A program made the translations under genes and the position numbers. From assembly GCA_965277425.1 (NCBI GenBank), contig CBDICR010000005.1, forward strand, positions 124,001 to 188,000: a stretch of DNA of 64,000 nt. Reading direction: 5' to 3'. Numbering within the stretch: the first letter of the stretch is position 1; every line of letters begins with the position of its first letter. The DNA is from Poindextera sp965277425 (lineage in GTDB: Bacteria; Pseudomonadota; Alphaproteobacteria; Caulobacterales; Caulobacteraceae). Below the pieces are notes generated by a model, which was not told the DNA's origin, made no database searches, and worked only from the letters and a program-made list of their open reading frames with translations. Of this stretch, positions 50,399 through 59,608 are shown in pieces.

Positions 50399-50540
50399 CC
50401 TCTCCCCTTGCGGGGAGGGGTTAGGGGTGGGGGTGCAGCGCCAACCTATCCGATTGGCCACTTCGGAAAACCTCAATCAAATTCGCGACGCCTGCGCTGA
50501 CACCCCCATCCCCAACCCCTTCCCCGCAGCGGGGAAGGGG
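50399..50540. repeat. Paired inverted palindromes, second copy of the 1.2-kb element type
   Basis: Left unit 50399-50440: hairpin CTCCCC-TTGC-GGGGAG followed by GGTTAGGGGTGGGGGTGCAGCG. Right unit about 50493-50540: CGCTGACACCCCCATCCCCAA followed by hairpin CCCCTTCCCCG-CAG-CGGGGAAGGGG. The two are inverted copies separated by about 55 bases, the same plan as at 1166-1316. A partial CTTCTCCCCTTG also lies at about 50369. The rest of gap 50311-50563 is empty. Confidence 0.75.
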
Positions 50541-50545
50541 TTTTT
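50516..50545 (+). terminator. Intrinsic-terminator-like hairpin plus T-run
   Basis: Stem CCCCTTCCCCG / CGGGGAAGGGG (11 bp, loop CAG), then TTTTT at 50541-50545. It is the best factor-independent terminator in the window on the plus strand, formed by one arm of the repeat. It would isolate the DUF35/thiolase-like genes from the peptidase gene downstream. Confidence 0.65.
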
Positions 50546-50563
50546 GGAGATCGCCGGTCGAAT

Positions 50564-51433
50564 ATGCAACGGTTCCACAAGAAGAGAAGGGCCGCGTTGT
50601 TGACGGTGATCGCCTTTGTCTTGGCGGGCTGCGCAACCATTGAGTTCAACAGGATCAGCCAGTTCGGGACGGGCGCCGACTGTGGCGGCCAAAGCCCTTA
50701 CAGCCCGGCGGCCAAGGCCAATGCCGCCTCCGAAGCCACCCTCCCCTTGACGCCCTTCGGTCGGCCCGAGCTGGGCTGGGCCGTCTATGCGCCGGCGATA
50801 GCGCGCGAGGCGCGGACGGCCTGCGCCGCCGACACGCCCGGCTTCGCCGCCGCCCTGGCGCGCTGGCAGTTCGGCCGCGGGCTGACGCCGCACGGCGCGG
50901 TCGATGCCGCCACCTTCGCGGCGATGAATGCGGCCTGGCAGGCGCGCCGGCCCTTCGTCGCGGTGCGCGCCGAGGGCGTCTGCCCCGATCCGCCCGCGCA
51001 GCTCGTCGCGCTGACGCCGGGCGAAAGCCGCGCCGACAAGGTGGTGCGGCTGCGCCCCGGCGCGCTGAACGCGCTTCGCCGCATGGTCGCCGCCGCGCGC
51101 CGCGACGTCCCGGCGGTCGCGGCGAACCCGCAACTGCTCACCGTCTTCTCCGGCTACCGCGACCCGGCGGACGACGCCGCCCGCTGCGCGGCGCAGCAGA
51201 ACTGCCAGGGCCTGGTTCGCGCCGAATGCTCGGCCCACCGCACGGGCCTCGCCGTCGATCTGGTCCTTGGCGCGGCCCCCGGCTTCGCCGCCGACTCGTC
51301 CGACGACGCCAATCGGCTCTACCAGTCGCGCACGCCGGCCTATCTCTGGCTGGTCGCCAACGCGCGACGCTTCGGCTTCGTCAACTATGTCTTCGAGCCC
51401 TGGCACTGGGAGTGGACGGGGGAAGGACCCTGA
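50564..51433 (+). CDS. M15-family D-alanyl-D-alanine carboxypeptidase-like lipoprotein
   Basis: 289 aa. Lipoprotein signal with lipobox VLAGC (Cys near residue 23). A central region (about 80-120) resembles a peptidoglycan-binding segment (ALARWQFGRGLTPHGAVDAATFAAM). The C-terminal M15 catalytic domain has SAHRTGLAVDLV and EPWHWEW, the SxHxxGxAxD and ExxHxH-type zinc motifs of VanY peptidases. It trims D-Ala from peptidoglycan stems at the envelope. It overlaps the permease start by one base, perhaps allowing retrieval of released amino acids. Confidence 0.88.
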   Translation: MQRFHKKRRAALLTVIAFVLAGCATIEFNRISQFGTGADCGGQSPYSPAAKANAASEATLPLTPFGRPELGWAVYAPAIAREARTACAADTPGFAAALARWQFGRGLTPHGAVDAATFAAMNAAWQARRPFVAVRAEGVCPDPPAQLVALTPGESRADKVVRLRPGALNALRRMVAAARRDVPAVAANPQLLTVFSGYRDPADDAARCAAQQNCQGLVRAECSAHRTGLAVDLVLGAAPGFAADSSDDANRLYQSRTPAYLWLVANARRFGFVNYVFEPWHWEWTGEGP

Positions 51434-52860
51434 TGACCTCCCTGCTGCACCGGAAAACCGTCTCGCTCGAAGCGTTGCATCCCGATCAGCGGCTGAAACC
51501 CACCCTCAGCTGGTGGCACCTGATCCCGCTCGGCGTCGGCGCGATCGTCGGCACCGGCATCTACACGCTGATCGGAGTCGGCGCGAACCTGGCCGGGCCG
51601 GCCGTCCTGGTGTCGTTCCTGATCGCCGGCGCCGTCTGCGCTTGCGCGGCGCTGTCTTACGCCGAGGTCGCGACCATGATCCCGGTCTCGGGCAGCGCCT
51701 ATACTTACAGCTATGTCGTCCTTGGCGAGATCATCGCCTGGGCGGTGGGCTGGAGCCTGATCCTCGAATACTCGCTGGTGGTCAGCGCGGTGGCGGTCGG
51801 CTGGTCAGGCTATGCGGTCGGCTTCCTGAATGCGGTCGGCGTCCACCTGCCCACGGCCCTGAGCATCGGCGTCTATGCCGGCGGCCTCGTCAACCTGCCG
51901 GCCATCGCCATCATCGCCGTCGTGGTTGGCCTGCTGAGCCTCGGGACCCGCGAAAGCGCCACCATCAATGCGGTGTTGGTGGCCGTGAAGATCCTCGCCC
52001 TTGGCCTCTTCGTCGTGGTGGCGGGGCCGCATTTCCACGCAGCCAACTTCCATCCCTTCATGCCCTATGGCTTCGCGGGCAGGGATATAGGCGGAACGCC
52101 CCATGGGGTGATGGCGGCGGCGGCGATCATCTTCTTCGCCTTCTACGGCTTCGACGCCCTCTCGACGGCCGCCGAAGAGACCAAGAACCCAGGCCGCGAT
52201 CTGCCGATCGGCATCATCGGCTCGATGGTCGCCTGCACGATCATCTATGTCGCCGTCGCCGCCGTCGCGGTCGGCGCCGTGTCCTATGCGCGGTTCGCGG
52301 GCAGCCCCGAGCCGCTGGCGCTGATCCTGCGCGAGCTTGGCCAGGGCTGGACGGCGATCGTCATCGGCGCCGCGGCGGTCATCGCCCTGCCCACCGTGAT
52401 CCTGGCCTTCCTCTACGGCCAGAGCCGCATCTTCTTCGTCATGGCCCGCGACGGCCTCTTGCCGGCGGTCCTGGCCAAGGTGAACCAACGTACGGGGGCG
52501 CCCGTGCGCATGACGCTGGCGACGGGCCTGGTCGTGGCCGTCCTGGCCGGCCTCGCCCCGCTCGACCAGATCGCCTCACTGGCCAATGCCGGCACGCTGG
52601 CGGCCTTCACCGCCGTCTCAGCCTGCATGCTGGTCATGCGCCGGCGCGCGCCCGACCAGAAGCGCGTCTATCGCACCCCGCTGGCCTGGATCGTCGGGCC
52701 GTTGGCGATCGCGGGCTGCCTCTATCTGTTCTGGAGCCTGCCGGTGAAGACCCGGCTGTTTTTCCTCGTCTGGAACCTGATCGGCCTGGCCTGCTACTTT
52801 CTCTGGCGTCTGGCCAGACCCAAGGCGGCTCAAGACCCACCGCCGGCGCGGGGCTCGTAA
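51433..52860 (+). CDS. APC-superfamily amino acid permease
   Basis: 475 aa with about 12 membrane helices. The first helix GVGAIVGTGIYTLIG carries the APC substrate-binding glycine motif. FFAFYGFDALSTAAEETKNPGRDLP is the family hallmark after helix 6. It resembles cationic amino acid permeases of the CAT/YhdG type. Translationally coupled (TGATG) to the carboxypeptidase gene. D-alanine or another amino acid is a reasonable guess. Confidence 0.9.
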   Translation: MTSLLHRKTVSLEALHPDQRLKPTLSWWHLIPLGVGAIVGTGIYTLIGVGANLAGPAVLVSFLIAGAVCACAALSYAEVATMIPVSGSAYTYSYVVLGEIIAWAVGWSLILEYSLVVSAVAVGWSGYAVGFLNAVGVHLPTALSIGVYAGGLVNLPAIAIIAVVVGLLSLGTRESATINAVLVAVKILALGLFVVVAGPHFHAANFHPFMPYGFAGRDIGGTPHGVMAAAAIIFFAFYGFDALSTAAEETKNPGRDLPIGIIGSMVACTIIYVAVAAVAVGAVSYARFAGSPEPLALILRELGQGWTAIVIGAAAVIALPTVILAFLYGQSRIFFVMARDGLLPAVLAKVNQRTGAPVRMTLATGLVVAVLAGLAPLDQIASLANAGTLAAFTAVSACMLVMRRRAPDQKRVYRTPLAWIVGPLAIAGCLYLFWSLPVKTRLFFLVWNLIGLACYFLWRLARPKAAQDPPPARGS

Positions 52861-52954
52861 CGACGCAGAACCGAACCAGCAACGCTGTCGCCATCAGGGC
52901 TCGCCGCCTTGGCGAAACTGGCCCACAGTGGCGAAAACGCCCTGGGGAAACGCC

Positions 52955-53725
52955 ATGACCAGCGATCTGCCCGCCCTCGCCGCCGAGCTCGAACAACTGC
53001 TCAAGCTGCGCTCCATCCCGTTCGGCATGAAGCTGTTCGAGCACCGGGAAGACATGGAGGCGATCCCCAGGATCCGCCGGCCGCAGAGCGTTCACACCCT
53101 CGACCAGATCGTCGGCCAGGCCTCGCGGCTGGGCTGGACCGTCGGCATCACCAGTGAAGACCTGGTCGGCGCCCAGTGCCGCGCCGTCGTCGGCCTGGGC
53201 GCGGCCAAGACCGACGATTGGAAGTCCGGGCGTCACATGACCGGCGTCTGGTTCTCCACCGAAAAGGACGCCGCCGCCCACCAGGCGGCCATGCACTGCG
53301 TGCCCGACGGCCGGTTCGAGGCCCTCGCCGTTGGCCCGCTTTCCACCGGCAAGCTGGCCGATCCCGACATCGCGCTGTTTTACGCCACGCCGGGCGCGAT
53401 GATCTATTTCATCAACGGCCTGCAGTGGTCCGGCTACAAGCGCTTCGACTGGTCGGTGGTCGGGGAGAGCGCCTGCGCCGACAGCTGGGGCCGCGCCCTG
53501 ACCACGGGCACGCCCAGCCTGTCGATCCCCTGCTTCGCCGAGCGCCGCTATGGCGGGGTTCTGGACGACGAGATGCTGATGGCGACGCCGCCGGACTATC
53601 TGCTCTCGGCCATCACCGGCATGCGCGCGCTGGCCAAGAACGGCTTTCGCTACCCCTTTCCGCAGTACGGCGTACAGCAGGACGTCCGCGCGGGCATGGC
53701 CGTGAGCTACGCGGACCGCAAGTAG
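52955..53725 (+). CDS. DUF169-family protein
   Basis: 256 aa. The DUF169 pattern is visible: LLKLRSIPFGMKLFE near the start, VGAQCRAVVGLG with a Cys, and the central FEALAVGPLSTGKLADPDIALFYATPGAM, with SIPCFAERR near the C-terminus. The function of the family is unknown; members sit near redox or metal genes. ATG 52955 is chosen because GGGGAAAC precedes it and homology begins there; in-frame ATG at 52928 is an alternative. Cytoplasmic. Confidence 0.82.
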   Translation: MTSDLPALAAELEQLLKLRSIPFGMKLFEHREDMEAIPRIRRPQSVHTLDQIVGQASRLGWTVGITSEDLVGAQCRAVVGLGAAKTDDWKSGRHMTGVWFSTEKDAAAHQAAMHCVPDGRFEALAVGPLSTGKLADPDIALFYATPGAMIYFINGLQWSGYKRFDWSVVGESACADSWGRALTTGTPSLSIPCFAERRYGGVLDDEMLMATPPDYLLSAITGMRALAKNGFRYPFPQYGVQQDVRAGMAVSYADRK

Positions 53726-53751
53726 GTCGTCCCTCCGCGGTTCAGCCGGCC

Positions 53752-54231
53752 TCAGTTGCGCAGCCGGTCCGGCCCCAGCTTGGCGTCGAGCACGCAGGAC
53801 AGGCGGCCGTGCGAAAACAGCACCGTGACCGGCCGGTATCGCGGCAGATAATAGACATGGCCCCTTGGCGTCGTGAGGTCCAAGGCGCCGGGATCGTTGA
53901 ACTGGCAGACCGGGATGTGGTTCGGGCCGCGGCCGCCGTCGTCGCCGATCTCGGCGCAACTGACATAGCCGTAGGACCTGACCAGACGCAGGCCGTCGAA
54001 GTCGAATCGGCTCGAGGCCGGATAGCCGGACGTCAGATAGTCCTGCTGGGAGACGGTTGGACAGGGCGGTCCCTCGGGCGTCCAGGCCCGCGCCTTGGTG
54101 ATCGCCGTATAACGCAACGCGCCGAGCACCAGCCCGATGGTCACCAGCCCGAGCAGGCAGCATCCCGCCGCCGTGATCCACCCCCACGGCGCACCCCGAT
54201 CGTCGAACCTGGCGCCGTAATCCTTGGCCAT
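53752..54231 (-). CDS. Single-pass membrane-anchored hypothetical protein
   Basis: 159 aa. A short N-terminal basic/acidic stretch is followed by one hydrophobic helix at residues 18-40 (ITAAGCCLLGLVTIGLVLGAL) and a soluble domain of about 115 residues with four Cys (PCPTV, VSCAE, PVCQFN, LSCVLD), possibly disulfide-bonded in the periplasm. No family recognised. It converges on the DUF169 gene. Confidence 0.6.
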   Translation of the reverse strand: MAKDYGARFDDRGAPWGWITAAGCCLLGLVTIGLVLGALRYTAITKARAWTPEGPPCPTVSQQDYLTSGYPASSRFDFDGLRLVRSYGYVSCAEIGDDGGRGPNHIPVCQFNDPGALDLTTPRGHVYYLPRYRPVTVLFSHGRLSCVLDAKLGPDRLRN

Positions 54232-54404
54232 CAGCCTGTCTCCTGACGGAAGCCGAAACCCTATTCCAGCCGGAGCGCCTCGTCATCGCCCGAGCCTGCC
54301 CGCGAGATCGGAGCGGCATTTGATCCCGAACTGAAGGCGAAGCTGCGCAACTCGCCCTATCGCTCGCTCCCCGTCGTGTCATCATAGGGGCGAAGGGAGG
54401 AGCC

Positions 54405-55625
54405 ATGGTCGACCTGCAAAGGATCGCGGCGCTGCTGGACGCGCGACGGCCGGGCCACGCCCTGCCCCGCGACCTCTATGTCGATCCGGAGGTCTTCGCG
54501 TTCGACCAGATCGCCATCCATCGGCGCTCGTGGATCCTGATCGGCTTCGAGGTCGAGCTGCCCAGGGCCGGCAGCCATATGGCGCTGACCATCGCCGGAG
54601 CGCCGGTCTTCGTCGTGCGCGGCCAGGACGGGGCCTTGCGCGGCTTCCACAACACCTGCCGCCACCGCGGCTCGCGCATCGTTCCCGACGGCAAGGGCGC
54701 CGCCGCGCGGCTGGTCTGTCCCTATCATCGCTGGACCTACGACCTGAACGGCGACCTGGCGCATGCCGCGCGCATGGGCGAGGACTTTGCGCCTTGCGAC
54801 CACGGCCTGCACCCCATCACCGTCGAGACCTGCGCCGGCGCGGTCTATGTCTGCGTGGCGGACGACCCGCCGCCGTTCGCGCCGTTCCACGACCGTCTGG
54901 CCCCGCTGCTGGCGCCGCACCGGCTCAAGGACGCCAAGCTGGCCTATGAGAACACCTTGATCGAGCGCGGCAACTGGAAGCTGGCCATGGAGAATGCGCG
55001 CGAGTGCTACCACTGCGCCGCCAGCCACCCGGAACTGTCCCTGACCTTCCCGACCGGCGTCTCCGGCAATTTCGACTATGGCGAGGAGGCCCGTCGCCAC
55101 GCCGACTACAACACCCGGATGGCCGCTGTTGGCTTGCCGGTCGGGCCGCACGAGGGCGACTGGTGGCAGGCGATCCGCTTTCCGCTGAACGAAGGCTGCC
55201 GCTCCATGACCATGGACGGTCAGACGGCGGTGCGAAAGCTGATGGTCGAGGCCGGAGACGGCGACATCGGCTCGCTGCGCTGGGCGATCGAGCCACACGG
55301 CTTCGTCCATGCCACCGCCGACTTCCTCTTCATGTTCAGCGCCCTGCCGCTGACGCCGAAGGAGACGCTGATCACCTCCAAATGGCTGGTGCACAAGGAC
55401 GCCGTGGAAGGGGTCGACTATAGCCTCGAGCACCTGACCGAGCTGTGGAACCGCACCAACCGGCAGGACCTGGCCCTGGTGGAGAACAACCAGCAAGGCG
55501 TCGATTCACCCGCCTTCACCCCCGGCCCCTACTGCGCCGAGGCCGAGGCCCTGACCCTGCGCTTCACCGACTGGTACTGCGCCGCCGCGCGCGCCTATCT
55601 GGAGGGCGGTCATGGCGAAGGATGA
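54405..55625 (+). CDS. Rieske non-haem iron oxygenase alpha subunit (GbcA/stachydrine-demethylase type)
   Basis: 406 aa. N-terminal Rieske centre CRHRG-x18-CPYHRW (residues about 85-110). The catalytic domain has ENARECYHCAASHPEL with the Fe ligands and Asp bridge region. ERGNWKLAMENARECYH is the hallmark of quaternary-amine demethylases such as glycine-betaine and stachydrine oxygenases, rather than aromatic dioxygenases. It removes N-methyl groups as formaldehyde using electrons from a reductase not found here. GGGAGGAG precedes the ATG. First gene of a five-gene operon, overlapping the next by 14 bases. Confidence 0.9.
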   Translation: MVDLQRIAALLDARRPGHALPRDLYVDPEVFAFDQIAIHRRSWILIGFEVELPRAGSHMALTIAGAPVFVVRGQDGALRGFHNTCRHRGSRIVPDGKGAAARLVCPYHRWTYDLNGDLAHAARMGEDFAPCDHGLHPITVETCAGAVYVCVADDPPPFAPFHDRLAPLLAPHRLKDAKLAYENTLIERGNWKLAMENARECYHCAASHPELSLTFPTGVSGNFDYGEEARRHADYNTRMAAVGLPVGPHEGDWWQAIRFPLNEGCRSMTMDGQTAVRKLMVEAGDGDIGSLRWAIEPHGFVHATADFLFMFSALPLTPKETLITSKWLVHKDAVEGVDYSLEHLTELWNRTNRQDLALVENNQQGVDSPAFTPGPYCAEAEALTLRFTDWYCAAARAYLEGGHGEG

Positions 55626-56874
55626 GGCGCTTAAGCTGCACCCGGACACCATAGCGGTCGGCTACGGCTACGATCCGGCCAGCGCCATGGGCGCGGCCAA
55701 GCCGCCGCTCTACCTGACCTCGACCTTCGTCTATCGCTCGGCGGAGCATGCCAAAGAGACGCACCGGATCTTCTTCGAGGGCCCGGCGCAAGGCGAGGCC
55801 GTCGAACCGGCCCACATCTATATGCGCCTCGGCCATCCCAATCTGGACATGGTGGAAAAGCGCCTGGCGGCCCTGGACGGCGGCGAGGCGGCGGCCGGCT
55901 TCTGCAGCGGCATGGCGGCGATCTCGACCCTTTTTATGGCGCATCTGAAGCCGGGCGACGTCGTGCTGCACAGCCTGCCCATCTATGGCGGCGCGGACAA
56001 CCTCTTGAACAAGGTGATGGCCGGCTTCGGCGTGCGGGCCTTTCATTTCACCGACGGCCTCGACGGGGGCGCGGTTCGCCACGCCGCGGACCAGGCCATA
56101 GCCGCCGGGCCGTTGCGGATGATCTGGCTGGAATCGCCGGCCAATCCGACCTGCGCGGTCGTCGACATAGGCCTGGCCGTGCAAGTGGCCGAAGAGATCG
56201 CCGCGCGGCAGGGGTTCCGGCCGCTGGTCTGTGTGGACAACACCTTCCTCGGCCCGTTGCTGCAGAGCCCGCTCAAGGACGGCGCCGACCTGTGCATGAC
56301 CTCGCTGACCAAATATTGCGGCGGCCACAGCGACCTGCTCGCCGGCGGCGTGAGCGGGCGCGCCGAACTGATCGGGCCCATGCGGGCGCTGCGCACCGGG
56401 CTCGGCACGACCATGGACCCGCAGACGGCGTGGCTCTTGCTGCGCTCGCTGGAGACCCTGTCCGTGCGCACCGCCCGAGCATGCGAAAGCGCCCTGGCGG
56501 TCGCGCTCTATCTGCAAGGCCATGCCAAGGTCGAGGCGGTGACCTTTATCGGCCTGGCCGAACCCGGATCGCGCGAACACGATCTGATGCAGCGCCAGAC
56601 CCGGGGCGCGGGCTCGACCTTTTCCTTCCGCGTGCATGGCGGCGAGGCGGAGGCCTTCCGGCTGCTCGATGGGCTGAAGCTGCTGCGGCTGGCGGTCAGC
56701 CTCGGCGGCTCCGAGACGCTGATCTGCCATCCGGCCAGCACCACCCATTACGCCATCGCCCGCGACCGGCTGGCCGAGTCCGGCGTCACCGAGGCGACTT
56801 TGCGGCTTTCGGTCGGGCTGGAGCATCCGGACGACCTGATCGCCGATCTGGCCCAGGCCCTGGACCAGGTCTGA
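55612..56874 (+). CDS. Cys/Met-metabolism PLP-dependent lyase or synthase
   Basis: 420 aa, aspartate-aminotransferase fold, Cys/Met (gamma-family) group. PLP Lys lies in MTSLTKYCGGHSDLLAGGV, and the Tyr/Arg phosphate grip in HIYMRLGHPNLDMVEKRLAALDG. WLESPANPTC and VCVDNTFLGPLLQ are typical. The family covers gamma-lyases, cystathionine gamma-synthase and related gamma-elimination/replacement enzymes. In this operon it may cleave a gamma-substituted aminobutyrate or sulfur amino acid, which is inference. Overlaps both neighbours. Confidence 0.9.
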   Translation: MAKDEALKLHPDTIAVGYGYDPASAMGAAKPPLYLTSTFVYRSAEHAKETHRIFFEGPAQGEAVEPAHIYMRLGHPNLDMVEKRLAALDGGEAAAGFCSGMAAISTLFMAHLKPGDVVLHSLPIYGGADNLLNKVMAGFGVRAFHFTDGLDGGAVRHAADQAIAAGPLRMIWLESPANPTCAVVDIGLAVQVAEEIAARQGFRPLVCVDNTFLGPLLQSPLKDGADLCMTSLTKYCGGHSDLLAGGVSGRAELIGPMRALRTGLGTTMDPQTAWLLLRSLETLSVRTARACESALAVALYLQGHAKVEAVTFIGLAEPGSREHDLMQRQTRGAGSTFSFRVHGGEAEAFRLLDGLKLLRLAVSLGGSETLICHPASTTHYAIARDRLAESGVTEATLRLSVGLEHPDDLIADLAQALDQV

Positions 56875-58427
56875 TGCCCAGGCTCACCGATCCCAGCGCC
56901 ATCGACAACAAGCTCGCCCCGCCCGAGGAGCACGCCCAGCTTCTGGTCGTCGGCGGCGGCCCAGCCGGCGCGGCGGCGGCGATCGAGGCGGCGAAGCTGG
57001 GCGCCAGCGTCATCCTGGTCGACGAGAACCCGCTCGATCCGCAGCTCATGGGGCTGGATGTGCCGCTGCTCTATGGCGGGCGCATGAGCGGCGCTGTGCA
57101 GCGCCGCGGGCGGCTGGTCGAGCAGCTTCTGGCCGCCAGCCCAGCCCTGGAAGAGGCCGTGGAGCGCGGCGTCGACGTGCGCTTGGGTGTCACCGCCTGG
57201 GGCCTCTATGTCAATGGCCCGGCCCTGCGCGCCCTGCCCGCGCCCATGGTCGGGCTGGCCGACGAGACCCGCTCGTGGATGTGCGGTTTCGACCGGCTGA
57301 TCCTGGCCACGGGCGCGCGGGACGTAGCCATGGCTTTTCCGGGCTGGGACCAGCCGGGCATTGTGGGCGCCAATGGTCTGCATGCCTTGCTGCAGCGCTA
57401 CGACGCCTTCACCGGCCGCCGGATCGTGGTGCTGGGCTCCGGCGAGCTCGGCGTCGCGACGGCGCTGATGGCCCAGGAGCGGGGCCTCGAGGTGGCCGCC
57501 ATGGTCGAGGCGCTGCCGCGGCCGCAGGCCTCGACCGGCGCGGTGGAGCGGCTCAGATCGGCGGGCGTCCCGATTCTCACCGGCCACAGGCCAAGGCGCG
57601 CCGAGGGCGGCCGCGACGGCGTCGAACGCCTGGTCCTGGCCAACGCTCAAGGCCGCGAGGTCGTCATCGATTGCGACACCGTCTGCCTGGCGCTGGGCCT
57701 GGCGCCCGCCATCGAACTCTTGAACGCGGCCGGAGGGCGGATCGTCCCAGATGCCCATCGCGGCGGCCATGGGCCAGCCCTGCAGGGCTGGGCGACCTCG
57801 CTGCCGGGCGTGTTCGCGGCCGGCGACGGCGCGGGGCTGGCGCGGCGCGACGCCGAGGCGGCCGAGCAGGGGCGGCAGGCGGCGCGGCAGGCTCTGGGCG
57901 CCAAGGCCGAGGGCCATCCGCCCGCTAGCGCCGACACCTGGGCCTACCAGGCGGCCTGGTTCGAGGCGCTCACCCGCGATGCCGATCCCTCGCTGATCGT
58001 CTGCCAGTGCGAATCCGTCACCCGCGGCGACCTCCTGGACCTGCGCGAGCCGCGTTATCTCGGCGAGCGCACCGCGCCGGCGATGGCGCGCGACCTTAAC
58101 GCTCTTCTCGCCGACGGCCCGGCCAACCAGGACCAGGTCAAGCGGCTGACGCGCGCCGGCATGGGGCCTTGCCAGGGCCGGCGGTGCCGCGAGCAGATCG
58201 CCCTGACCCTCGCCCAGGCCTCGGGCGTCTCGCCGGCCGCCGTGCCGCTGGCCATGCACCGCCCGCCGGTGCGGCCACTGCCGCTGAAGGTGATGGCCGA
58301 CTGGAACGAGACCTCGGCCATGACCGCCGGCTGGGAGATCTGGTTCGCCATTCCCGGCCAGTGGTCGGCCTATGACGACATCGGCACGGACCGCGAGTTC
58401 GTCACCCCGTTCGGCGGCGAGGCCTGA
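56874..58427 (+). CDS. FAD-dependent oxidoreductase with BFD-like [2Fe-2S] domain (opine-oxidase A / HcnB type)
   Basis: 517 aa. FAD motif LLVVGGGPAGAAAAIEAAKLGASVILVDE, second dinucleotide site IVVLGSGELGVATALMAQE and FAAGDG near residue 320. The C-terminal BFD-like cluster has CQCESV and MGPCQGRRC with four Cys. This is the large-subunit architecture of opine oxidase OoxA, HcnB and proline dehydrogenase-alpha complexes. The small 2Fe-2S subunit (HcnA type) is not encoded next to it. Its partner is the DAO flavoprotein that follows two bases later. Confidence 0.9.
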   Translation: MPRLTDPSAIDNKLAPPEEHAQLLVVGGGPAGAAAAIEAAKLGASVILVDENPLDPQLMGLDVPLLYGGRMSGAVQRRGRLVEQLLAASPALEEAVERGVDVRLGVTAWGLYVNGPALRALPAPMVGLADETRSWMCGFDRLILATGARDVAMAFPGWDQPGIVGANGLHALLQRYDAFTGRRIVVLGSGELGVATALMAQERGLEVAAMVEALPRPQASTGAVERLRSAGVPILTGHRPRRAEGGRDGVERLVLANAQGREVVIDCDTVCLALGLAPAIELLNAAGGRIVPDAHRGGHGPALQGWATSLPGVFAAGDGAGLARRDAEAAEQGRQAARQALGAKAEGHPPASADTWAYQAAWFEALTRDADPSLIVCQCESVTRGDLLDLREPRYLGERTAPAMARDLNALLADGPANQDQVKRLTRAGMGPCQGRRCREQIALTLAQASGVSPAAVPLAMHRPPVRPLPLKVMADWNETSAMTAGWEIWFAIPGQWSAYDDIGTDREFVTPFGGEA

Positions 58428-58429
58428 GC

Positions 58430-59608
58430 GTGTCGTCCGGCGAGGCGCCGAGCGGCGCGTCGGTGGTGGTGGTCGGCGGCGGCGTCACCGGCTTGAGCGC
58501 CGCCTGGTGGCTGGCGCGGTCGGGCGTCGACGTCCTGGTGCTCGACAAGGGGATCGTCGGCTGGGAGGCCTCGGGGCGCAACGGCGGCGGCGCCTCGCAC
58601 TATCACAGCCGGCTCTTCCACGAAGAGCAGCGGCTTTGGCCGCTGATGGACGAGCTGCTCGGCTATCCTACCGAGTATCGGCGCGAGCGGGTGATCTTCG
58701 CCCTGAGCGAGAGCGACCTGGCCGCCTATCGCGGCATGGCGGCGGAGGGCCGCCGGCTGGGCTATTTCGTCAGCGACCTCGACCCGAAGGCGGTGCGCGC
58801 GCTCGTCCCCATGGCCAGCGAGGCCAATCTCGGCGGCGTGCATCTGCACTACGGCGGCCACGCCAATCCGCAGCGCACCGTGCAGGCCTATGCCTGGGCC
58901 CTGCAGGACCTGGGCGGCCGCATCGTCCAGCACACGCCGGCGACGAAGATCGTTGTGGACGGCGGGCGCGTGGTCGCGGTGGAAACGCCCCACGGCCGGG
59001 TCGGCCTCGACGCCCTTGTGCTCGCCGCCGGACCGCAGACGGGGATGCTGCTGCGGACCGCGGACGTGCGCCTGCCGCTGGGCTATGGCCGCGCCGAGAT
59101 GATCGTCACCGAGCCCGCCCCGCTGATGCGTATCGGCGGCGTCGACGGCAACGGCCTCTACGGCCGCCAGACCCTGCGCGGCAACCTGGCCTTCGGCGGC
59201 GGGCCGCACGAGTGGATCGACCTGAAGGCCGATGGCCCAGTGGCGCGGCCGACCAGCCCGCTGACCCGCAACCTCGCCCGTCGTGTGGCGGAGCTTATGC
59301 CGGGCGCGGCGAACCTGCGCCTGATCCGCAGCTGGGCCGGGGTTATCGAGAACACGCCCGACGGCCGTCCCGTGCTGGATCGGCTGGAGGACCCGGCGAA
59401 CCTGGTCGTGGCGACCATGTCCAGCGTCGGCTTCGGTTTGTCGCCGGCCAGCGGCCACGCCATCCGCGACCTGGTCGTCGACGGGCGCTGCAACTTCGCC
59501 GATCTCGACAAGCTGAAGCTGAGCCGTTTCGATGCGATCGGCGACGATTGGCTCGAAACCCGCGGCTGGCTGCCGCCGGACCTGGCGCAGGCGCGGGCGG
59601 TTCGATGA
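58430..59608 (+). CDS. DAO-type FAD oxidoreductase (opine-oxidase B / HcnC / sarcosine-oxidase-beta type)
   Basis: 392 aa. N-terminal VVVVGGGVTGLSAAWWLARSG FAD motif, then GRNGGGASHYHSR, the flavin-contact region of the DAO family, and the C-terminal SWAGVIENTPDGRPVLD and FGLSPASGHAIRDLV. It oxidises a secondary or tertiary C-N bond to an imine and passes electrons to the BFD flavoprotein. GTG start at 58430, two bases after the previous stop. The ATGA overlap with the next gene shows strict coupling. Confidence 0.9.
   Translation: MSSGEAPSGASVVVVGGGVTGLSAAWWLARSGVDVLVLDKGIVGWEASGRNGGGASHYHSRLFHEEQRLWPLMDELLGYPTEYRRERVIFALSESDLAAYRGMAAEGRRLGYFVSDLDPKAVRALVPMASEANLGGVHLHYGGHANPQRTVQAYAWALQDLGGRIVQHTPATKIVVDGGRVVAVETPHGRVGLDALVLAAGPQTGMLLRTADVRLPLGYGRAEMIVTEPAPLMRIGGVDGNGLYGRQTLRGNLAFGGGPHEWIDLKADGPVARPTSPLTRNLARRVAELMPGAANLRLIRSWAGVIENTPDGRPVLDRLEDPANLVVATMSSVGFGLSPASGHAIRDLVVDGRCNFADLDKLKLSRFDAIGDDWLETRGWLPPDLAQARAVR

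Noticed and set aside
52634..54406. 590-codon minus-strand open frame opposite the permease and DUF169 genes
   Set aside because: Its composition is Arg/Ala/Gly-rich without motifs, and the plus-strand genes have clear families.
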